Part shown: positions 1 to 9,842 of the stretch, in pieces
Position numbering within the stretch: position 1 is the first letter of the stretch
Layout: every line of letters begins with the position of its first letter
Made by a program: the position numbers and the translations under genes
Notes under the pieces: model-generated
The model's input: only the letters and a program-made list of their open reading frames with translations
The model's database searches: none
Told to the model about the DNA's origin: nothing
Assembly: GCA_948470475.1 (NCBI GenBank)
Contig: OX419346.1
Location: forward strand, 13,177,843 to 13,241,842
Source of the DNA: Galaxea fascicularis
Taxonomy: Eukaryota > Cnidaria > Anthozoa > Scleractinia > Euphylliidae
Reading direction: 5' to 3'
DNA length: 64,000 nt

Positions 1-259
1 CAAAAGCTGGTTAATTTGATGCATTAGAAATCACCAGATCAGCAGCTACATATACTAGAAACCTTAGCCGTCTATGTAGTGCTTTTAAAAGTACCAATTG
101 ATCTCGTTCCAAGTGGGGAAAAATTGACACAGAGTTGAAACTGAGGCGATATGGATCAGGCAAGTTTTTTTTTGGCTCCTTGTCTTTGCTTTACGCTAAA
201 GCAGTTTACTGTAAAACACTGGAACACCTCTTGCAACTTGAAATTGACGCCTAGGCTGC

Positions 260-265
260 TATAAA
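260..265 (+). promoter_or_regulatory. TATA-like box at -32 of 5S copy 1 (present in the array units)
   Basis: TATAAA begins 32 nt before the first base of the 5S gene. The same spacing is seen in every unit examined. Upstream TATA-like elements that cooperate with the internal promoter are known for 5S genes of several invertebrates and fungi. In copy 55 (before 36741) the box reads TATATA. The role is inferred from position and conservation. Confidence 0.7.
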
Positions 266-291
266 GCACGAAATCTTGGCTTGAAGCCCTT

Positions 292-410
292 GTCTACGAC
301 CATACCACAAGGGAAACACCGGTTCTCGTCCGATCACCGAAGTTAAGCTTTGTCGGGCGGGGTTAGTACTTGGATGATTGATCGCCTAGGAATACCTCGT
401 GTTGTAGACT
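292..410 (+). rRNA. 5S ribosomal RNA, copy 1 (spacer class S)
   Basis: Reference copy for the array. The 119-nt gene starts GTCTACGACC and ends TTGTAGACT, so the two ends pair to form helix I. Helix II pairs ACAAGG with CTTTGT, helix IV pairs CGGGGT with ACCTCG, and the helix V tip is GA(TTGA)TC. Loop A/B landmarks such as CCGATCACCGAAGTTAAGC match the metazoan 5S consensus. The product is the small RNA of the large ribosomal subunit central protuberance. The spacer lacks the 185-bp insertion. Confidence 0.97.
341..390 (+). promoter_or_regulatory. Internal control region of 5S copy 1 (A box, intermediate element, C box)
   Basis: This covers nucleotides 50 to about 99 of the gene, where TFIIIA and TFIIIC bind in animal 5S genes. 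The A-box part reads AGTTAAGC and the C-box part GGATGATTGATCGCC. The latter differs from the common metazoan form GGATGGGTGACCGCC at several bases. The changes keep the helix paired (GA/TC in place of GG/CC), so I read them as lineage divergence and not decay. Confidence 0.75.
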
Positions 411-414
411 TTTT
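410..414 (+). terminator. RNA polymerase III T5 terminator of 5S copy 1
   Basis: A run of five T residues overlaps the last base of the gene, as expected for a Pol III terminator. All 79 copies have it. The base after the run is A in most copies and G in copies 13, 15, 16, 40 and 73. Confidence 0.85.
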
Positions 415-695
415 ACCGAATCAGTTTTGCCAATTTGGAACGTGACGTTAAACTTTCGCTTGTGACATGAAATAATTGTAGACAAGAGCATAGGAGGTTA
501 GAGGGAAAGGCTTTTGCAGCCCTTCTAACGCCAAAAGCTGGTTAATTTGATGCATTAGAAATCACCAGATCAGCAGCTACATATACAAGAAACCTTAGCC
601 GTCTATGTAGTGCTTTTAAAAGTACCAATTGATCTCGTTCCAAGTGGGGAAAAATTGACACAGAGTTGAAACTGAGGCGATATGGATCAGGCAAG

Positions 696-704
696 TTTTT
701 TTTT
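696..704 (+). other. T9 run in 5S spacer (representative, unit 1)
   Basis: Nine consecutive T residues lie about 127 nt before copy 2. The run recurs in every unit as T8, T9, T10 or TTTTGTTTT. It could act as a fail-safe Pol III terminator for read-through transcripts, or it could simply be a slippage-prone tract. The function is inferred. Confidence 0.4.
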
Positions 705-718
705 GGCTCCTTGTCTTT

Positions 719-733
719 GCTTTACGCTAAAGC
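719..733 (+). other. Conserved spacer hairpin GCTTTACGCTAAAGC (representative)
   Basis: Perfect 6-bp stem with a 3-nt loop, at -104 to -90 of copy 2 and repeated in nearly all units; the GCTAAAGG variant near 6431 breaks one pair. It is followed by a second dyad around TTTACTGTAAA. It may be a protein-binding or structural element of the 5S upstream region; no known site is recognised. Confidence 0.35.
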
Positions 734-822
734 AGTTTACTGTAAAACACTGGAACACCTCTTGCAACTTGAAATTGACGCCTAGGCTGCTATAAAGCAC
801 GAAATCTTGGCTTGAAGCCCTT

Positions 823-941
823 GTCTACGACCATACCACAAGGGAAACACCGGTTCTCGTCCGATCACCGAAGTTAAGCTTTGTCGGGCGGGGTTAGTAC
901 TTGGATGATTGATCGCCTAGGAATACCTCGTGTTGTAGACT
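823..941 (+). rRNA. 5S ribosomal RNA, copy 2 (spacer class L)
   Basis: Identical in gene sequence to copy 1. Its spacer holds the first complete 180-bp insertion core (963-1142) and a linked spacer haplotype with GAAAGTACGAATTG near 1334. Confidence 0.97.
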
Positions 942-962
942 TTTTACCGAATCAGTTTTGCC

Positions 963-1142
963 CTTTGTTTTTCCAGGTCGTTGCCCGCTCGCTCAGTTTC
1001 ACACTCTTAAAAACATGATGAACAGCTATGCAAAGGCGAATTGCCAAGACCAACCAAGGTTGGTAAGTTTTACTGCCGTATTTACGGCATCTTGTGTTGA
1101 GTTGAATTTTTTCCCCTTTTGGAGGCTTTAGCGCGTGCAAAG
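963..1142 (+). mobile_element. 180-bp insertion core in L-class 5S spacer (representative copy)
   Basis: S spacers read TTTTGCC then AATTTGG. In L spacers a 185-bp segment sits at that point, and TTGCC occurs on both sides (958-962 and 1143-1147). The core begins CTTTG and ends CAAAG, a 5-bp inverted terminal repeat. The target duplication and termini fit a small non-autonomous transposon that was then amplified with the array. Deletion between TTGCC direct repeats, making S from L, is the alternative. The core recurs at 5S start +140 in 41 L and, shortened to 167 bp, in 22 Ld units. Internally it holds a splice-like segment and hairpins, described separately. Confidence 0.55.
977..1062 (+). 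other. Exon-like segment bounded by splice signals inside the insertion
   Basis: Upstream is a pyrimidine tract ending CAG (TTTGTTTTTCCAG, ending at 976); downstream is the donor GTAAGT at 1063. The 86 nt between them are open in one frame: two bases completing a codon, then 28 codons beginning RCPLAQFHTLKNMMN and ending DQPRL. The other two frames have stops. Most copies keep both signals. I do not recognise the peptide. It could be a captured host exon with its intron edges, the 5' part of a spliced-leader-like RNA, or chance. No protein is called. Confidence 0.35.
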
Positions 1143-1147
1143 TTGCC
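1049..1147 (+). ncRNA. Possible spliced-leader-like RNA architecture (speculative)
   Basis: In order: a stem CCAAC/GTTGG just before the GTAAGT donor; a hairpin GCCGTATTTACGGC (1075-1088); a T-rich single-stranded stretch GAATTTTTT (1104-1112) resembling an Sm-protein site; and a terminal hairpin from GGC at 1124 to GCC at 1147. Donor in or near stem I, stem II, Sm site and stem III is the usual layout of spliced-leader RNAs, and nematode SL1 genes lie in 5S spacers. Against this, the Sm-like site has C residues after the T run, 22 units lack half of the second hairpin, and I know of no trans-splicing reported in anthozoans. Confidence 0.2.
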
Positions 1148-1538
1148 AATTTGGAACGTGACGTTAAACTTTCGCTTGTGACGTGAAATAATTGGAGACA
1201 AGAGCATAGGAGGTTAGAGGGAAAGGCTTTTGCAGCCCTTCTAACGCCAAAAGCTGGTTAATTTGATGCATTAGAAATCACCAGATCAGCAGCTACATAT
1301 ACAAGAAACCTTAGCCGTCTATGTAGTGCTTTTGAAAGTACGAATTGATCTCGTTCCAAGTGGGGAAAAATTGACACAGAGTTGAAACTGAGGCGATATG
1401 AATCAGGGAAGTTTTTTTTTGCCTCCTTGTCTTTGCTTTACGCTAAAGCAGTTTACTGTAAAACACTGGAACACCTCTTGCAACTTGAAATTGACGCCTA
1501 GGCTGCTATAAAGCACGAAATCTTGGCTTGAAGCCCTT

Positions 1539-1657
1539 GTCTACGACCATACCACAAGGGAAACACCGGTTCTCGTCCGATCACCGAAGTTAAGCTTTGT
1601 CGGGCGGGGTTAGTACTTGGATGATTGATCGCCTAGGAATACCTCGTGTTGTAGACT
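1539..1657 (+). rRNA. 5S ribosomal RNA, copy 3 (spacer class S)
   Basis: Consensus gene. The spacer that follows has the interrupted T-run TTTTGTTTT and a diverged pre-gene segment GCGCGACATCATGG. Confidence 0.97.
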
Positions 1658-2069
1658 TTTTACCGAATCAGTTTTGCCAATTTGGAACGTGACGTTAAAC
1701 TTTCGCTTGTGACATGAAATAATTGTAGACAAGAGCATAGGAGGTTAGAGGGAAAGGCTTTTGCAGCCCTTCTAACGCCAAAAGCTGGTTAATTTGATGC
1801 ATTAGAAATCACCAGATCAGCAGCTACATATACAAGAAACCTTAGCCGTGTATGTAGTGCTTTTAAAAGTACCAATTGATCTCGTTCCAAGTGGGGAAAA
1901 ATTGACACAGAGTTGAAACTGAGGCGATATGGATCAGGCAAGTTTTGTTTTGGCTCCTTGTCTTTGCTTTACGCTAAAGCAGTTTACTGTAAAACACTGG
2001 AACACCTCTTGCAACTTGAAATTGACGCCTAGGCTGCTATAAAGCGCGACATCATGGCTTGAAGCCCTT

Positions 2070-2188
2070 GTCTACGACCATACCACAAGGGAAACACCGG
2101 TTCTCGTCCGATCACCGAAGTTAAGCTTTGTCGGGCGGGGTTAGTACTTGGATGATTGATCGCCTAGGAATACCTCGTGTTGTAGACT
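2070..2188 (+). rRNA. 5S ribosomal RNA, copy 4 (spacer class S)
   Basis: Consensus gene; second of two consecutive S units. Confidence 0.97.
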
Positions 2189-2600
2189 TTTTACCGAATC
2201 AGTTTTGCCAATTTGGAACGTGACGTTAAACTTTCGCTTGTGACATGAAATAATTGTAGACAAGAGCATAGGAGGTTAGAGGGAAAGGCTTTTGCAGCCC
2301 TTCTAACGCCAAAAGCTGGTTAATTTGATGCATTAGAAATCACCAGATCAGCAGCTACATATACAAGAAACCTTAGCCGTCTATGTAGTGCTTTTAAAAG
2401 TACCAATTGATCTCGTTCCAAGTGGGGAAAAATTGACACAGAGTTGAAACTGAGGCGATATGGATCAGGCAAGTTTTTTTTTGGCTCCTTGTCTTTGCTT
2501 TACGCTAAAGCAGTTTACTGTAAAACACTGGAACACCTCTTGCAACTTGAAATTGACGCCTAGGCTGCTATAAAGCACGAAATCTTGGCTTGAAGCCCTT

Positions 2601-2719
2601 GTCTACGACCATACCACAAGGGAAACACCGGTTCTCGTCCGATCACCGAAGTTAAGCTTTGTCGGGCGGGGTTAGTACTTGGATGATTGATCGCCTAGGA
2701 ATACCTCGTGTTGTAGACT
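2601..2719 (+). rRNA. 5S ribosomal RNA, copy 5 (spacer class L)
   Basis: Consensus gene. The insertion in its spacer has TTTTGAAGCC in place of TTTTGGAGGC near 2896. Confidence 0.97.
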
Positions 2720-3316
2720 TTTTACCGAATCAGTTTTGCCCTTTGTTTTTCCAGGTCGTTGCCCGCTCGCTCAGTTTCACACTCTTAAAAACATGATGAA
2801 CAGCTATGCAAAGGCGAATTGCCAAGACCAACCAAGGTTGGTAAGTTTTACTGCCGTATTTACGGCATCTTGTGTTGAGTTGAATTTTTTCCCCTTTTGA
2901 AGCCTTTAGCGCGTGCAAAGTTGCCAATTTGGAACGTGACGTTAAACTTTCGCTTGTGACGTGAAATAATTGGAGACAAGAGCATAGGAGGTTAGAGGGA
3001 AAGGCTTTTGCAGCCCTTCTAACGCCAAAAGCTGGTTAATTTGATGCATTAGAAATCACCAGATCAGCAGCTACATATACAAGAAACCTTAGCCGTCTAT
3101 GTAGTGCTTTTAAAAGTACCAATTGATCTCGTTCCAAGTGGGGAAAAATTGACACAGAGTTGAAACTGAGGCGATATGGATCAGGCAAGTTTTTTTTTGG
3201 CTCCTTGTCTTTGCTTTACGCTAAAGCAGTTTACTGTAAAACACTGGAACACCTCTTGCAACTTGAAATTGACGCCTAGGCTGCTATAAAGCACGAAATC
3301 TTGGCTTGAAGCCCTT

Positions 3317-3435
3317 GTCTACGACCATACCACAAGGGAAACACCGGTTCTCGTCCGATCACCGAAGTTAAGCTTTGTCGGGCGGGGTTAGTACTTGGAT
3401 GATTGATCGCCTAGGAATACCTCGTGTTGTAGACT
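3317..3435 (+). rRNA. 5S ribosomal RNA, copy 6 (spacer class S)
   Basis: Consensus gene. Confidence 0.97.
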
Positions 3436-3847
3436 TTTTACCGAATCAGTTTTGCCAATTTGGAACGTGACGTTAAACTTTCGCTTGTGACATGAAATAA
3501 TTGTAGACAAGAGCATAGGAGGTTAGAGGGAAAGGCTTTTGCAGCCCTTCTAACGCCAAAAGCTGGTTAATTTGATGCATTAGAAATCACCAGATCAGCA
3601 GCTACATATACAAGAAACCTTAGCCGTCTATGTAGTGCTTTTAAAAGTACCAATTGATCTCGTTCCAAGTGGGGAAAAATTGACACAGAGTTGAAACTGA
3701 GGCGATATGGATCAGGCAAGTTTTTTTTTGGCTCCTTGTCTTTGCTTTACGCTAAAGCAGTTTACTGTAAAACACTGGAACACCTCTTGCAACTTGAAAT
3801 TGACGCCTAGGCTGCTATAAAGCACGAAATCTTGGCTTGAAGCCCTT

Positions 3848-3966
3848 GTCTACGACCATACCACAAGGGAAACACCGGTTCTCGTCCGATCACCGAAGTT
3901 AAGCTTTGTCGGGCGGGGTTAGTACTTGGATGATTGATCGCCTAGGAATACCTCGTGTTGTAGACT
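3848..3966 (+). rRNA. 5S ribosomal RNA, copy 7 (spacer class L)
   Basis: Consensus gene. The spacer has the GAAAGTACGAATTG haplotype also seen after copies 2, 8, 9 and 52. Confidence 0.97.
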
Positions 3967-4563
3967 TTTTACCGAATCAGTTTTGCCCTTTGTTTTTCCA
4001 GGTCGTTGCCCGCTCGCTCAGTTTCACACTCTTAAAAACATGATGAACAGCTATGCAAAGGCGAATTGCCAAGACCAACCAAGGTTGGTAAGTTTTACTG
4101 CCGTATTTACGGCATCTTGTGTTGAGTTGAATTTTTTCCCCTTTTGGAGGCTTTAGCGCGTGCAAAGTTGCCAATTTGGAACGTGACGTTAAACTTTCGC
4201 TTGTGACGTGAAATAATTGGAGACAAGAGCATAGGAGGTTAGAGGGAAAGGCTTTTGCAGCCCTTCTAACGCCAAAAGCTGGTTAATTTGATGCATTAGA
4301 AATCACCAGATCAGCAGCTACATATACAAGAAACCTTAGCCGTCTATGTAGTGCTTTTGAAAGTACGAATTGATCTCGTTCCAAGTGGGGAAAAATTGAC
4401 ACAGAGTTGAAACTGAGGCGATATGGATCAGGGAAGTTTTTTTTTGGCTCCTTGTCTTTGCTTTACGCTAAAGCAGTTTACTGTAAAACACTGGAACACC
4501 TCTTGCAACTTGAAATTGACGCCTAGGCTGCTATAAAGCACGACATCTTGGCTTGAAGCCCTT

Positions 4564-4682
4564 GTCTACGACCATACCACAAGGGAAACACCGGTTCTCG
4601 TCCGATCACCGAAGTTAAGCTTTGTCGGGCGGGGTTAGTACTTGGATGATTGATCGCCTAGGAATACCTCGTGTTGTAGACT
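4564..4682 (+). rRNA. 5S ribosomal RNA, copy 8 (spacer class L)
   Basis: Consensus gene; same spacer haplotype as copy 7. Confidence 0.97.
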
Positions 4683-5279
4683 TTTTACCGAATCAGTTTT
4701 GCCCTTTGTTTTTCCAGGTCGTTGCCCGCTCGCTCAGTTTCACACTCTTAAAAACATGATGAACAGCTATGCAAAGGCGAATTGCCAAGACCAACCAAGG
4801 TTGGTAAGTTTTACTGCCGTATTTACGGCATCTTGTGTTGAGTTGAATTTTTTCCCCTTTTGGAGGCTTTAGCGCGTGCAAAGTTGCCAATTTGGAACGT
4901 GACGTTAAACTTTCGCTTGTGACGTGAAATAATTGGAGACAAGAGCATAGGAGGTTAGAGGGAAAGGCTTTTGCAGCCCTTCTAACGCCAAAAGCTGGTT
5001 AATTTGATGCATTAGAAATCACCAGATCAGCAGCTACATATACAAGAAACCTTAGCCGTCTATGTAGTGCTTTTGAAAGTACGAATTGATCTCGTTCCAA
5101 GTGGGGAAAAATTGACACAGAGTTGAAACTGAGGCGATATGGATCAGGGAAGTTTTTTTTTGCCTCCTTGTCTTTGCTTTACGCTAAAGCAGTTTACTGT
5201 AAAACACTGGAACACCTCTTGCAACTTGAAATTGACGCCTAGGCTGCTATAAAGCACGACATCTTGGCTTGAAGCCCTT

Positions 5280-5398
5280 GTCTACGACCATACCACAAGG
5301 GAAACACCGGTTCTCGTCCGATCACCGAGGTTAAGCTTTGTCGGGCGGGGTTAGTACTTGGATGATTGATCGCCTAGGAATACCTCGTGTTGTAGACT
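5280..5398 (+). rRNA. 5S ribosomal RNA, copy 9 (spacer class L)
   Basis: One change, A50G, in the A-box region. Copy 59 carries the same change. Confidence 0.96.
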
Positions 5399-5995
5399 TT
5401 TTACCGAATCAGTTTTGCCCTTTGTTTTTCCAGGTCGTTGCCCGCTCGCTCAGTTTCACACTCTTAAAAACATGATGAACAGCTATGCAAAGGCGAATTG
5501 CCAAGACCAACCAAGGTTGGTAAGTTTTACTGCCGTATTTACGGCATCTTGTGTTGAGTTGAATTTTTTCCCCTTTTGGAGGGTTTAGCGCGTGCAAAGT
5601 TGCCAATTTGGAACGTGACGTTAAACTTTCGCTTGTGACGTGAAATAATTGGAGACAAGAGCATAGGAGGTTAGAGGGAAAGGCTTTTGCAGCCCTTCTA
5701 ACGCCAAAAGCTGGTTAATTTGATGCATTAGAAATCACCAGATCAGCAGCTACATATACAAGAAACCTTAGCCGTCTATGTAGTGCTTTTGAAAGTACGA
5801 ATTGATCTCGTTCCAAGTGGGGAAAAATTGACACAGAGTTGAAACTGAGGCGATATGGATCAGGGAAGTTTTTTTTTGCCTCCTTGTCTTTGCTTTACGC
5901 TAAAGCAGTTTACTGTAAAACACTGGAACACCTCTTGCAACTTGAAATTGACGCCTAGGCTGCTATAAAGCACGAAATCTTGGCTTGAAGCCCTT

Positions 5996-6114
5996 GTCTA
6001 CGACCATACCACAAGGGAAACACCGGTTCTCGTCCGATCACCGAAGTTAAGCTTTGTCGGGCGGGGTTAGTACTTGGATGATTGATCGCCTAGGAATACC
6101 TCGTGTTGTAGACT
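5996..6114 (+). rRNA. 5S ribosomal RNA, copy 10 (spacer class S)
   Basis: Consensus gene; first of three consecutive S units. Confidence 0.97.
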
Positions 6115-6526
6115 TTTTACCGAATCAGTTTTGCCAATTTGGAACGTGACGTTAAACTTTCGCTTGTGACATGAAATAATTGTAGACAAGAGCATAGGAG
6201 GTTAGAGGGAAAGGCTTTTGCAGCCCTTCTAATGCCAAAAGCTGGTTAATTTGATGCATTAGAAATCACCAGATCAGCAGCTACATATACAAGAAACCTT
6301 AGCCGTCTATGTAGTGCTTTTAAAAGTACCAATTGATCTCGTTCCAAGTGGGGAAAAATTGACACAGAGTTGAAACTGAGGGGATATGGATCAGGCAAGT
6401 TTTTTTTTGGCTCCTTGTCTTTGCTTTACGCTAAAGGAGTTTACTGTAAAACACTGGAACACCTCTTGCAACTTGAAATTGACGCCTAGGCTGCTATAAA
6501 GCACGAAATCTTGGCTTGAAGCCCTT

Positions 6527-6645
6527 GTCTACGACCATACCACAAGGGAAACACCGGTTCTCGTCCGATCACCGAAGTTAAGCTTTGTCGGGCGGGGTTA
6601 GTACTTGGATGATTGATCGCCTAGGAATACCTCGTGTTGTAGACT
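6527..6645 (+). rRNA. 5S ribosomal RNA, copy 11 (spacer class S)
   Basis: Consensus gene. Confidence 0.97.
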
Positions 6646-7057
6646 TTTTACCGAATCAGTTTTGCCAATTTGGAACGTGACGTTAAACTTTCGCTTGTGA
6701 CATGAAATAATTGTAGACAAGAGCATAGGAGGTTAGAGGGAAAGGCTTTTGCAGCCCTTCTAATGCCAAAAGCTGGTTAATTTGATGCATTAGAAATCAC
6801 CAGATCAGCAGCTACATATACAAGAAACCTTAGCCGTCTATGTAGTGCTTTTAAAAGTACCAATTGATCTCGTTCCAAGTGGGGAAAAATTGACACAGAG
6901 TTGAAACTGAGGCGATATGGATCAGGCAAGTTTTTTTTTGGCTCCTTGTCTTTGCTTTACGCTAAAGCAGTTTACTGTAAAACACTGGAACACCTCTTGC
7001 AACTTGAAATTGACGCCTAGGCTGCTATAAAGCACGACATCTTGGCTTGAAGCCCTT

Positions 7058-7176
7058 GTCTACGACCATACCACAAGGGAAACACCGGTTCTCGTCCGAT
7101 CACCGAAGTTAAGCTTTGTCGGGCGGGGTTAGTACTTGGATGATTGATCGCCTAGGAATACCTCGTGTTGTAGACT
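7058..7176 (+). rRNA. 5S ribosomal RNA, copy 12 (spacer class S)
   Basis: Consensus gene. Confidence 0.97.
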
Positions 7177-7588
7177 TTTTACCGAATCAGTTTTGCCAAT
7201 TTGGAACGTGACGTTAAACTTTCGCTTGTGACATGAAATAATTGTAGACAAGAGCATAGGAGGTTAGAGGGAAAGGCTTTTGCAGCCCTTCTAACGCCAA
7301 AAGCTGGTTAATTTGATGCATTAGAAATTACCAGATCAGCAGCTACATATACAAGAAACCTTAGCCGTCTATGTAGTGCTTTTAAAAGTACCAATTGATC
7401 TCGTTCCAAGTGGGTAAAAATTGACACAGAGTTGAAACTGAGGCGATATGGATCAGGCAAGTTTTTTTTTGACTCCTTGTCTTTGCTTTACGCTAAAGCA
7501 GTTTACTGTAAAACACTGGAACACCTCTTGCAACTTGAAATTGACGCCTAGGCTGCTATAAAGCACGGAATCTTGGCTTGAAGCCCTT

Positions 7589-7707
7589 GTCTACGACCAT
7601 ACCACAAGGGAAACACCGGTTCTCGTCCGATCACCGAAGTTAAGCTTTGTCGGGAGGGATTAGTACTTGAATGATTGATCGCCTAGGAATACCTCGTGTT
7701 GTAGACT
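7589..7707 (+). rRNA. 5S ribosomal RNA, copy 13 (diverged; spacer class L)
   Basis: Three changes, C67A, G71A and G82A, all in the internal promoter or helix IV/V region. The surrounding spacer and insertion also carry extra changes, for example GGTAAAAA near 7414. This may be a weakened or non-functional copy. Confidence 0.92.
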
Positions 7708-8304
7708 TTTTGCCGAATCAGTTTTGCCCTTTGTTTTTCCAGGTCGTTGCCCGCTCGCTTTGTTTCACACTCTTAAAAACATGATGAACAGCTATGCAAA
7801 GGCGAATTGCCAAGACAAACCAAGGTTGGTAAGTTTTACTGCCGTATTTACGGCATCTTGTGTTGAGTTGAATGTTTTCCCCTTTTGGAGGCTTTAGCGC
7901 GTGTAAAGTTGCCAATTTGGAACGTGACGTTAATTTTTCGCTGATGACGTGAAATAATTGGAGACAAGAGGATAGGAGGTTAGAGGGAAAGGCTTTTTTA
8001 GCCCTTCTAACGCCAAAAGCTGGTTAATTTGATGCATTAGAAATCACCAGATCAGCAGCTACATATACAAGAAACCTTAGCCGTCTATGTAGTGCTTTTA
8101 AAAGTACCAATTGATCTCGTTCCAAGTGGGGAAAAATTGACACAGAGTTGAAACTGAGGCGATATGGATCAGGCAAGTTTTTTTTTGGCTCCTTGTCTTT
8201 GCTTTACGCTAAAGCAGTTTACTGTAAAACACTGGAACACCTCTTGCAAATTGAAATTGACGCCTAGGCTGCTATAAAGCACGACATCTTGGCTTGAAGC
8301 CCTT

Positions 8305-8423
8305 GTCTACGACCATACCACAAGGGAAACACCGGTTCTCGTCCGATCACCGAAGTTAAGCTTTGTCGGGCGGGGTTAGTACTTGGATGATTGATCGCCT
8401 AGGAATACCTCGTGTTGTAGACT
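8305..8423 (+). rRNA. 5S ribosomal RNA, copy 14 (spacer class L)
   Basis: Consensus gene. Confidence 0.97.
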
Positions 8424-9020
8424 TTTTACCGAATCAGTTTTGCCCTTTGTTTTTCCAGGTCGTTGCCCGCTCGCTCAGTTTCACACTCTTAAAAACATGA
8501 TGAACAGCTATGCAAAGGCGAATTGCCAAGACCAACCAAGGTTGGTAAGTTTTACTGCCGTATTTACGGCATCTTGTGTTGAGTTGAATTTTTTCCCCTT
8601 TTGGAGGCTTTAGCGCGTGCAAAGTTGCCAATTTGGAACGTGACGTTAAACTTTCGCTTGTGACGTGAAATAATTGGAGACAAGAGCATAGGAGGTTAGA
8701 GGGAAAGGCTTTTGCAGCCCTTCTAACGCCAAAAGCTGGTTAATTTGATGCATTAGAAATCACCAGATCAGCAGCTACATATACAAGAAACCTTAGCCGT
8801 CTATGTAGTGCTTTTAAAAGTACCAATTGATCTCGTTCCAAGTGGGGAAAAATTGACACAGAGTTGAAACTGAGGCGATATGGATCAGGCAAGTTTTTTT
8901 TTGGCTCCTTGTCTTTGCTTTACGCTAAAGCAGTTTACTGTAAAACACTGGAACACCTCTTGCAACTTGAAATTGACGCCTAGGCTGCTATAAAGCACGA
9001 AATCTTGGCTTGAAGCCCTT

Positions 9021-9139
9021 GTCTACGACCATACCACAAGGGAAACACCGGTTCTCGTCCGATCACCGAAGTTAAGCTTTGTCGGGCGGGGTTAGTACTT
9101 GGATGATTGATCGCCTAGGAATACCTCGTGTTGTAGACT
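9021..9139 (+). rRNA. 5S ribosomal RNA, copy 15 (spacer class Ld)
   Basis: Consensus gene; first unit with the 13-nt deletion, but its insertion still reads GCTATGC. Confidence 0.97.
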
Positions 9140-9723
9140 TTTTGCCGAATCAGTTTTGCCCTTTGTTTTTCCAGGTCGTTGCCCGCTCGCTCAGTTTCAC
9201 ACTCTTAAAAACATGATGAACAGCTATGCAAAGGCGAATTGCCAAGACCAACCAAGGTTGGTAAGTTTACGGCATCTTGTGTTGAGTTGAATTTTTTCCC
9301 CTTTTGGAGGCTTTAGCGTGTGCAAAGTTGCCAATTTGGAACGTGACGTTAAACTTTCGCTTGTGACGTGAAATAATTGGAGACAAGAGCATAGGAGGTT
9401 AGAGGGAAAGGCTTTTGCAGCCCTTCTAACGCCAAAAGCTGGTTAATTTGATGCATTAGAAATCACCAGATCAGCAGCTACATATACAAGAAACCTTAGC
9501 CGTCTATGTAGTGCTTTTAAAAGTACCAATTGATCTCGTTCCAAGTGGGGAAAAATTGACACAGAGTTGAAACTGAGGCGATATGGATCAGGCAAGTTTT
9601 TTTTTGGCTCCTTGTCTTTGCTTTACGCTAAAGCAGTTTACTGTAAAACACTGGAACACCTCTTGCAACTTGAAATTGACGCCTAGGCTGCTATAAAGCA
9701 CGAAATCTTGGCTTGAAGCCCTT

Positions 9724-9842
9724 GTCTACGACCATACCACAAGGGAAACACCGGTTCTCGTCCGATCACCGAAGTTAAGCTTTGTCGGGCGGGGTTAGTA
9801 CTTGGATGATTGATCGCCTAGGAATACCTCGTGTTGTAGACT
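9724..9842 (+). rRNA. 5S ribosomal RNA, copy 16 (spacer class L)
   Basis: Consensus gene. The spacer has AAAGTCTTTT and the interrupted T-run. Confidence 0.97.

Noticed and set aside
1013..1020. ATGATGA as a C box of a C/D snoRNA
   Set aside because: No CTGA D box at a suitable distance and no flanking terminal stem.
952..1149. Minus-strand 65-codon frame repeated in most L units
   Set aside because: It is the reverse of the amplified insertion. It breaks in all Ld units and has no start context, no recognised domain and no splice signals on that strand.
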